Below are positions 57,951-64,000 of a stretch of 64,000 bases of DNA, piece by piece. Under the pieces are notes generated by a model. The model was not told the DNA's origin. It did no database searches and worked only from the letters and a program-made list of their open reading frames with translations. The stretch comes from UBA1141 sp963665155 (GTDB lineage Bacteria; Chloroflexota; Dehalococcoidia; Lucifugimonadales; UBA3495). The stretch spans positions 310,001 through 374,000 of the forward strand of contig OY761986.2 in the NCBI GenBank assembly GCA_963665155.2, in the 5' to 3' direction. How positions within the stretch are numbered: position 1 is the stretch's first letter; the number at the start of each line of letters is the position of its first letter. The position numbers were made by a program, and so were the translations under genes.

Positions 57951-57988
57951 AAAAAACTACCCCGCTCAGTTGAGCGGGGTAGTTTTTT
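57951..57988 (+). terminator. Strong terminator of the LLM oxidoreductase gene
   Basis: Eighteen-base perfect arms (aaaaaactaccccgctca and its complement) almost touch, and the second arm ends in six T. The A-rich first arm would also allow use on the minus strand, for the convergent hydrolase gene. Confidence 0.9.
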
Positions 57989-58115
57989 GTCTTAGAATCA
58001 GAAGTTACTCAGGTCTGCGAACAGGGAACCGATCCGGGGAGGTCAACATCAAGTTCGATATTGGGCCACCCCGTTTCGAGCGAAAACGAAAAATCGGGGT
58101 TAGGGAACCAATGGT

Positions 58116-58718
58116 TTAGGAATGCAGCCCGGCAATGACCTCATCCGTATTTCGCACTTGCACCAACAGGGGCAGCACGTGGTCGATGGTCATCTGGTGA
58201 ACGTCGATTTCGCCGGCGGTGCAGCAGTCGCTGACCACAACGCATTGAATGTCCCGGTTCTTTGCGTCCCTGGCTGTGCCTTCCACGCTCCGCTGTGTGG
58301 AAATGCCGCCCACCAATATTGTTTCGGTGCCCAAGGTCTTGAGTATCGCCTCGACGTTGGTGCCGTAGAAAGCGGTAAACCGGGGCTTGACCACCACCCA
58401 GTCGTCAGCCGTCGGCAGCAATTCGTCAATGAACTCGGTGGGTGTGGTGCCGCCAATCATTGGCGCGCCGCCACCACCGCCAACATCGGAGACCGTCTTC
58501 GGTGCGTCGGCGTTGTCGGGGCGCCGGTGAGTCGTTATGAAAATCATCGGTGTTCCCACCGAGCGGCAATGGGCGACCAACTTCTGAAAGCTATCGATTA
58601 CTCCTTGCCGATTGGCAGGTATGTCATATGGAGGGCCTGCCCCTTTGGCCACCGCATTGATCATATCTATCAATATAAGACAGGTTTTTTTAGGGTCCAG
58701 TTGAATGGGGTCAGCCAT
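58116..58718 (-). CDS. Isochorismatase-fold hydrolase
   Basis: This 200-residue isochorismatase/cysteine-hydrolase family protein has Asp in CLILIDMINA and Lys in VVVKPRFTAF. The nucleophile loop reads GGISTQRSVEGTARDA, so the Cys of amidohydrolase members is Ser here. Members without the Cys, such as true isochorismatases, hydrolyse vinyl ethers, so an amidase role is doubtful. AGGAGA precedes the ATG. It lies 80 bases downstream of the YHS gene on the same strand. Confidence 0.83.
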   Translation of the reverse strand: MADPIQLDPKKTCLILIDMINAVAKGAGPPYDIPANRQGVIDSFQKLVAHCRSVGTPMIFITTHRRPDNADAPKTVSDVGGGGGAPMIGGTTPTEFIDELLPTADDWVVVKPRFTAFYGTNVEAILKTLGTETILVGGISTQRSVEGTARDAKNRDIQCVVVSDCCTAGEIDVHQMTIDHVLPLLVQVRNTDEVIAGLHS

Positions 58719-58798
58719 AAGTTATCTCCTTTTGGCGTTTCCAAGCTATAAGAGAGATTTCAAGTCCGTCACCTAAAGATATTGGGTACCGGCAAGTT

Positions 58799-59002
58799 TC
58801 AGGCCTGAGCCAAGTAAGTTTCGGGACTGGCCATGAACTTGCTCCGACATTCCAGACCGCAGAAATACATCCAAAGCCCATTATGGAACATGCGAGTGCC
58901 CTGATTTGGGTCGACCTCAGTGGCTCCGTGCATCGTTTGGCCGGTCTGGTTTCGGGCTTGCTCTTCGTCGATTTCTTTTCCGCACACCGGGTCTTTAGCC
59001 AT
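58799..59002 (-). CDS. YHS-domain protein
   Basis: This 67-residue single-domain protein has DPVCGKEID near the N-terminus and WMYFCGLECRSKFMASPETYL, the metal-binding YHS pattern seen in copper-related and oxygenase proteins. GGAGAACG lies upstream of the ATG. It lies between the acyl-CoA dehydrogenases and the hydrolase on the same strand. The role may be metal delivery, which is inference only. Confidence 0.85.
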   Translation of the reverse strand: MAKDPVCGKEIDEEQARNQTGQTMHGATEVDPNQGTRMFHNGLWMYFCGLECRSKFMASPETYLAQA

Positions 59003-59064
59003 CTATCGTTCTCCAAAGAATCAGATTATTCGCTGCTTGTCCGTAAAACTGGGACAGTGCAACG

Positions 59065-60240
59065 TTAAGGGGCCGGGATCAGGGGCAAACCCAAGCGGAC
59101 CTGTCCAGGGCTATCCAAAAGCGCCCTAGCCACGTTGGCCCGGTGCTCGAAGCTGGTCCCCAATCGCAATGTCCACGATGTTACCCTTCGGAACCATAGA
59201 TGTAGGTCGAACTCCATCATGAAGCCGATGCCGCCATGGATGGACTGGGAGGACCGGACTACGGCTTCGCACTTATCGTTGCAGAAGGCTTTGGCTTGGG
59301 ATACCTCCACCCCGGCAGGCATGCCTTGATCAATTTTCCACAATGCCTCGTAGGTCAGCATCTGGGCACCGTCCACCCAGATTGTCATATCGGCACAAAG
59401 GTGTTGTATCGATTGGAAGGAACCGATTGGCCTGCCGAATGCGACACGGTTTTTGGCGTATTCAATTGCCATGTCGGCGTCTTTCCTGGTAGCGCCCACC
59501 ATCTGGGCACATAACAGAGCGGTCCCTCGCTCCAACATCCATTGAACTATGGGCCAACCTTGGTTCAGTCCACCGACCAAATTCGTCTTGGGTACTCGGA
59601 CCCCGTCGAAGGTGACGCGGCTTTGCTTGTCCTTGGCCAACGTGGTCAATTGCGTGTTGGAGATGCCTGGGCTCCGGGTGTCTACCAAGAGCAGGGAGAT
59701 TCCCTCGTTGTCCGCTGAAGCTGGCGCGGTCCGGCAGGCCACCAGACAGATCTCGGCTGCGCCCAGGTTGTCCACAAACATCTTGGTGCCTGAGAGCACG
59801 AATTGGTCGTCATCCTCGGTGGTCTGGATCTTGACTGCTTCTGGAATAAACCGGGGGTCGACCTCGGTGAAGGCCCAAGTAAGGATCAAGCTGCCGCTGC
59901 ACACTCTGGGCAGAATTTCCTTCTTTTGTTCCTCACCGGCGTGTTCGGCAATGGTCAACGCCGTCATCATTGTGCTATGGAGCGGCACTGGTGCGATGGC
60001 CCGTCCGGCTTCTTCCAGAATTATCGCTAGGTAGGTCAAGGGCATTCCTTGGCCACCATATTCCTCGGGAAGGGCAAGACCGGTCCAACCCAATTCGGCC
60101 ATTTTCTTCCAGAGCTCCGGAGGGTAGCCAACTTCGTCCAATTCCATGGCCCTAGCCAGACTGGGGGGGCACTCCCCCTCCAGAAATTCCCTGGCCAAGT
60201 TTTTTAGCATTTGTTCTTCTTCGGAAGGTAGTACGTCCAT
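59065..60240 (-). CDS. Acyl-CoA dehydrogenase, second of a pair
   Basis: This 391-residue FAD enzyme has the N-terminal helical domain (LGWTGLALPEEYGGQGMPL), the middle beta domain (ILTWAFTEVDPR, FVLSGTKMFVDNL) and the C-terminal domain (AFGRPIGSFQSIQHLCADM, HGGIGFMMEFDLHLWFRRV). It oxidises acyl-CoA esters and passes electrons to ETF. Its neighbour is a divergent paralogue, and such pairs often form mixed tetramers for bulky substrates such as sterol side chains. The start at 60240 has GAGG upstream. Confidence 0.9.
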   Translation of the reverse strand: MDVLPSEEEQMLKNLAREFLEGECPPSLARAMELDEVGYPPELWKKMAELGWTGLALPEEYGGQGMPLTYLAIILEEAGRAIAPVPLHSTMMTALTIAEHAGEEQKKEILPRVCSGSLILTWAFTEVDPRFIPEAVKIQTTEDDDQFVLSGTKMFVDNLGAAEICLVACRTAPASADNEGISLLLVDTRSPGISNTQLTTLAKDKQSRVTFDGVRVPKTNLVGGLNQGWPIVQWMLERGTALLCAQMVGATRKDADMAIEYAKNRVAFGRPIGSFQSIQHLCADMTIWVDGAQMLTYEALWKIDQGMPAGVEVSQAKAFCNDKCEAVVRSSQSIHGGIGFMMEFDLHLWFRRVTSWTLRLGTSFEHRANVARALLDSPGQVRLGLPLIPAP

Positions 60241-60411
60241 TGTGAATCCTCGTAGGTCCTGAGATCGCTGGGGACTAAAATCGGTTAACCAGGTGTTCGA
60301 CGGCAATACCCGCCAAATCGTCTCTTATAATCTCGGATTATTCTCCTAGTCCCTTCGCTGACCGGGCTGACCGGAAGAGAGGAATACGCAGCGAGTCATA
60401 ATCTAATCGCG

Positions 60412-61614
60412 CTATCCTCGGGGTAAACCGAGGCCGCGACGGGCCATCTGGTCGCGCATGACCTGAACGCTGCCGTGGTTGATTCCGGATTGGAACGACC
60501 CCATCAGGTTGTGGGCGAATAGGCCGTCCTCAATTGCTTCCTCGGAACCGTTCAAGAGTTGGGCGTATGGTCCTAAAATCTGGCTGATTGTCTCGGTGGT
60601 TCTAACGCCATGCTCTGGCGCCCACACCTTTTCCGCTGCGCCCTCGTAGGTAAAATTACCGTCCCGCTCCACGATGGACATGCTGCGGAGGGTCATGAGG
60701 CGGCAGACTTGGGCCTCGATCCAAAGTTCAGCCAGCTTGTCACGTACAGCCGGATCGTCGGCCAAGGAGTGGCCGTCCACCTTGTTTTCTTTGATCCAGT
60801 TGATGATGTCCTCGTCCCGGCGCACGGAAATCAGGTACCTGCTGGCGCCAACACGGTCCAAGTTCAAGCCCATGGCTCCCACGTACCACCCCTGGTTTTC
60901 CTCGCCCAGCATGGTAGATACCGGAATCCGTACGTCCTCGAAAAATACTTCATTAGTGCGCGGCATGCCATAAGTGGTTCCGACCGGCGCCGGGGGGTCG
61001 CTCTGGATTGTCCAAAGAGGTCGCACCGTAATTCCCGGAGTGTCCATGGGGACCAGGAAGATAGTGATTCCGCGGTGCCTCGGAGCATCTGGGTCGGTAC
61101 GGCACATCATATAAATGTGAGTGGCGTAGTGGGCCGCCGATGTGTACATCTTCTGGCCGTTGATCACGAATTCATCGCCATCCCTGACGGCTCGGCATTG
61201 CAAGCCGGCCAAGTCGGCTCCGGCTTGAGGTTCGGTAAATCCTAGCGCGAAAATTATCTTGCCCGACAATAGACCAGGCAAGAATTCCTTCTTCTGTTCT
61301 TCTGTCCCCGCCATCAATATAGCCGGGGCCCCGCTGCCTGCTCCCCCCACGCCAATCCCGACGCGAGCGAACTCTTCTTCGACAATATACTGGTCAATGC
61401 GGCTTCCGCCCTGGCCGCCATACTCGGTTGGCCAGCTTATGCCTACCCAGCCATTGTCGGCCACTTTCTGCATCAGGGCGTCGTAGTTGGGACCCCGCCC
61501 GCCTTCCAGGGAACTCTCCAGCTCGGACATTACCTCGGGCGTGGCGTTATCCCGAATGAATTGGGCAACTTCATCGCGAAGGGCTTCTTGCTCAGCGGTT
61601 AGTCCAAAGTCCAT
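60412..61614 (-). CDS. Acyl-CoA dehydrogenase, first of a pair
   Basis: This 400-residue acyl-CoA dehydrogenase has GWVGISWPTEYGGQGGSRI, ALGFTEPQAGADLAGL with the FAD-binding segment FVINGQKMYTSAA, and a C-terminal region ending QVMRDQMARRGLGLPRG. It resembles the longer-loop class that pairs with a second dehydrogenase. AGAGGT precedes the ATG. The gene order (ETF, two dehydrogenases, YHS, hydrolase on one strand) suggests one catabolic module. Confidence 0.9.
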   Translation of the reverse strand: MDFGLTAEQEALRDEVAQFIRDNATPEVMSELESSLEGGRGPNYDALMQKVADNGWVGISWPTEYGGQGGSRIDQYIVEEEFARVGIGVGGAGSGAPAILMAGTEEQKKEFLPGLLSGKIIFALGFTEPQAGADLAGLQCRAVRDGDEFVINGQKMYTSAAHYATHIYMMCRTDPDAPRHRGITIFLVPMDTPGITVRPLWTIQSDPPAPVGTTYGMPRTNEVFFEDVRIPVSTMLGEENQGWYVGAMGLNLDRVGASRYLISVRRDEDIINWIKENKVDGHSLADDPAVRDKLAELWIEAQVCRLMTLRSMSIVERDGNFTYEGAAEKVWAPEHGVRTTETISQILGPYAQLLNGSEEAIEDGLFAHNLMGSFQSGINHGSVQVMRDQMARRGLGLPRG

Positions 61615-62029
61615 GGTTTACCTCTTCAGGTCTGTTATACGAATTTTAAGGCCACTTCGTGCCTGAGTTACGGCTATAACTAATCAAGTGATTCCGCATT
61701 TGCCATTGTGCTGCGCCCTCACAACGGTGTCAAGAGGAAAGTGTAGCGCTGCGTCCCCGAGATAAGGTTGGGGCGGATATTTGGAAGAGACTTGAGGGAG
61801 CCCATTTGCCTGGAAAATTTGGCAACTCGGGAAACAATGATTGACCGTTACGTTGAGTGATAAATCCAAACCGGGAGGTCCGGCGGTGAACCAAATCCTC
61901 CCAACCCTCCTTTACAAAAGGAGGGCTTTTGGGTTCCCGGGCTCTGGGTTCCCGGGCTCGGTCGACGGTCTAAATGAAAGACGGGGATCTCGTTCTTTGA
62001 TAAAGGGGATCTGGGTCCGGTTAAGCCGG
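61615..62029. other. Intergenic region with palindrome and short direct repeat
   Basis: No gene is supported. A 9-bp palindrome (ccctccttt/aaaggaggg) lies at 61905-61925 and a 15-bp direct repeat gggttcccgggctct/g at 61931-61960. The palindrome is of the same design as the larger one at 13227-13277 (pyrimidine tract, short loop, purine tract). Confidence 0.65.
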
Positions 62030-63883
62030 TCAGTTCGCTTGAGTTATATCGGCCAAAATCGGCTTTAGAGCTTCGATCAAGGGCGGCAGATATTCTTCCC
62101 AATCGCCGATTATCCCATAGTCGGCAGCTTTGAATATCGCTGCCCGGCGGTTCTTATTAATAGCTATAATTACGCCAGCCTTCTGGATGCCAACAGTGTG
62201 GTTGAAGGCTCCCCGTATGCCCACTGCCAGGTATACTTTTGGCGCAATGGTTCGACCGCTGATGCCGACCTGGATCTGGTGAGCCAGCCATCCCGAGTGG
62301 ACCGCGTTTCGGGTCGTGGCGATACTCGCGCCGATTGCGCTGGCCATGCCGTAAATCGTTGGTAGATTTTCCGCTCCACCGATTCCCATCCCCACACCCA
62401 ACACCACGGAAGCTTGGGAGAGGGCTATCCCGCCTGGGTCTTCTTCCAATCGCTCTTCCACCAGTTGAATGTCGTTACTGGTTTCGCTCGTAATGTCCAG
62501 AGCTTCCACCAAAGCCTTGGCATTGGGCTCAGGTTCTGCAGGCGTCAGAAGTCCGGGACGCATGGTCACCATGTTGGGCAGGGTTTTCGACAATATGGGC
62601 GCCAGAACATTTCCCCCCAAAGCAGGTTTTAGCTGCACCAACCGGCCTTCTTCGTCAATCTCCAGATCGATGGCGTCGCCGGTCAGGCCCAAAGAAAGCC
62701 GCGCCGCAATCCTGGATGCCAAGTCCCGGCCATCGGCGGTCGAGGCGAATAGCACAGCATAGGGCTGGGAATCCTGTATGGCCTGGGCCAACGCATGAGC
62801 GACGGCCACACTGTACACTGGGCCGAGGGAAGTGTTGTCCAAAGTCAATACACGGTCCGCCCCTTGGGCCGCAAGCTCGGCGATAAACTCTTCGTCGGAC
62901 TTGCCCAACAATACGGCGGCAACTTCGCTCTTCGTCGTGGCGGTCAATTCACGGGCTTTGCCCAGCATTTCCAGGGTTACCCGGCGCAGTCCTCCTTGAA
63001 AAGTTTCGGCCACCACCCAGATGCTCTGGTTGCGGCTATCCGGATATCTGGTACTGGCGCTGGCAGCCGCAGTTAACGAACCTTCCCCTTCAGCTAACTC
63101 CAGCAGCCGGCTTTTTAACAAATCCGCTATTTGGGCTGCGGAAGCCGCAGGAGAGTCGGCCTCGATGATCAAGCCCAAACGGTCGGGTTCAACGAGCCGG
63201 ATGTCTTGAACGTAGGTGGGTGAACCCTCAGCCCCGAACTGGGATGGATCGGTGGAGAGTTGGGCGCAGTTCAGTTCTTCCACCGGCATTTCTTCCGCTT
63301 GGGCCAACTCATCTTTGCCAGGGTAAGCCTCGGCGGCGACGCCCTCAGTGACGCAGGCCACCGCTGGAAGGGGGCATCGGATCACCTGATAGCCCTCATC
63401 GGTAACTCGCTCTGCCAGGAATGCAGTTCTATCTGCCTCCAGGTCCAGCTTACGGACTTGGCCAACGTGACGGATGTGCATCAATTCCGCTATTTCAGGT
63501 CCCACCTGACCGGTCTCGGCATCGGCGCTGTTCCGCCCGCAAATGATCAGGTCCGGTTCCTCGCGGCCCAATGCAAAGGCTAAGGCGCGGGCGGTGGCCA
63601 ACGTGTCGGACCCGGCAAGTGCTCTGTCGCTAATCAGTACGGCCCGGTCAGCCCCCAAAGCCAGGCATTGGGTTAAACCCTCCTTGGCGTTGGGCGGTCC
63701 CATAGATATGACCACAACTTGGTCGTCTGGTGCGGATTTCAACTCAACGGCCCGCACCAGCCCTAGAAGGTCAAAGGGGTTGATTTCAGAGGGCACACCA
63801 TCCCGGATGATCGTTTTCTGCTCGTAGTCGAATTGGATGCGGGAAACGACTGGCACGTACTTTACGCATACAGCAATCTTCAT
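62030..63883 (-). CDS. etfBA: Fused electron-transfer flavoprotein, beta then alpha
   Basis: This 617-residue protein joins both ETF subunits. Residues about 1-260 are the beta type (MKIAVCVKYVPVV, NPFDLLGLVRAVELK, GRNSADAETGQVGPEIAE). Residues about 285-617 are the alpha type, ending with the FAD motif VGISGRTIAPKVYLAVGIRG and NHTVGIQKAGVIIAINKN. ETF accepts electrons from acyl-CoA dehydrogenases and passes them to a membrane quinone reductase. The two dehydrogenase genes downstream on the same strand are likely partners. AAGGA precedes the ATG. Confidence 0.93.
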   Translation of the reverse strand: MKIAVCVKYVPVVSRIQFDYEQKTIIRDGVPSEINPFDLLGLVRAVELKSAPDDQVVVISMGPPNAKEGLTQCLALGADRAVLISDRALAGSDTLATARALAFALGREEPDLIICGRNSADAETGQVGPEIAELMHIRHVGQVRKLDLEADRTAFLAERVTDEGYQVIRCPLPAVACVTEGVAAEAYPGKDELAQAEEMPVEELNCAQLSTDPSQFGAEGSPTYVQDIRLVEPDRLGLIIEADSPAASAAQIADLLKSRLLELAEGEGSLTAAASASTRYPDSRNQSIWVVAETFQGGLRRVTLEMLGKARELTATTKSEVAAVLLGKSDEEFIAELAAQGADRVLTLDNTSLGPVYSVAVAHALAQAIQDSQPYAVLFASTADGRDLASRIAARLSLGLTGDAIDLEIDEEGRLVQLKPALGGNVLAPILSKTLPNMVTMRPGLLTPAEPEPNAKALVEALDITSETSNDIQLVEERLEEDPGGIALSQASVVLGVGMGIGGAENLPTIYGMASAIGASIATTRNAVHSGWLAHQIQVGISGRTIAPKVYLAVGIRGAFNHTVGIQKAGVIIAINKNRRAAIFKAADYGIIGDWEEYLPPLIEALKPILADITQAN

Positions 63884-64000
63884 AGCTAAGCTATTCCTTT
63901 ATGGACACGAATGTGTATGAACACCAACGTTCAGGAAAAACTACGATCGTTCTCTGCCCCGTCTATCCGGCCGCCTCTGTTTGCTGGAAGTCGCGGCGTG
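63884..64000. other. Window edge upstream of etfBA
   Basis: No gene could be called in the last 117 bases. They may hold the etfBA promoter or the edge of an upstream gene. Confidence 0.4.

Overview
This window looks like part of a Chloroflexota genome of the SAR202/Dehalococcoidia kind. That is an inference from gene content: paired acyl-CoA dehydrogenases with a fused electron-transfer flavoprotein, CaiB CoA-transferase, kynurenine-formamidase-like cyclase, flavin-dependent monooxygenase, hydantoinase remnants, several GlcG/HbpS-like proteins, a DUF3179 lipoprotein and WD40/BNR-type propellers. There is no rRNA, no recognisable tRNA and no CRISPR array. The most striking property is decay: a large share of the genes are frameshifted, carry in-frame stops, or are cut by mobile elements, and many can be rejoined by eye.

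Layout. 0-8 kb: 5'-truncated thrombospondin-3-repeat protein, an IS982 element, a dead receiver domain, a zinc-ribbon protein, a GlcG-like protein, IS1182-like copy A sitting on the stop codon of a cyclase gene, then a scar of CARDB protein, serine-recombinase tail and truncated gene. 8-14 kb (mostly minus strand): hisS, two tandem ketopantoate-reductase-like genes (one frameshifted), a CaiB transferase and a gamma-carbonic-anhydrase-like protein. 14-17 kb: dead IS5-like and ISAs1-like elements, a Pro/Thr-rich pseudogene and a 171-bp CTAG-flanked miniature element. 17-24 kb: hisF, a HAD hydrolase and hisIE, then a hybrid histidine kinase split by an amber codon, an S51 peptidase and mgtE. 24-34 kb: a giant frameshifted multicopper-oxidase-like lipoprotein, a frameshifted cupredoxin/NHL gene and IS1182-like copy B. 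34-38 kb: a BNR gene cut by an IS3 element, a 7 x 15 bp tandem repeat and an HtrA-type lipoprotein. 38-48 kb: a DUF3179 lipoprotein, collapsed hyuA/hyuB, a BNR gene cut by IS1182-like copy C, and its intact paralogue.

The main find lies at 48.8-56.0 kb. A 7.2-kb integrative element is inserted in a GlcG/HbpS-like gene. The C-terminal part of the target lies left of the element (48480-48818) and its N-terminal part lies right (56042-56172). Joining them at a shared TC dinucleotide restores an in-frame gene with the same spacing as its paralogues. The element carries a large serine recombinase at its right edge, whose last codons and stop lie in the target gene. It also carries an intact glcG-like gene, a Pro/Thr-linked TolB-type propeller with an internal amber codon, a small HTH protein, a SWIM zinc-finger protein, an ArdC-like antirestriction protein and a small Cys/His protein. 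A recombinase-tail scar with the same geometry at 7.5-7.9 kb suggests an earlier element of the same design.

56-64 kb returns to chromosomal metabolism: an LLM-class flavin oxidoreductase, an isochorismatase-fold hydrolase, a YHS protein, two acyl-CoA dehydrogenases and the fused etfBA gene, which could accept electrons from the dehydrogenases.
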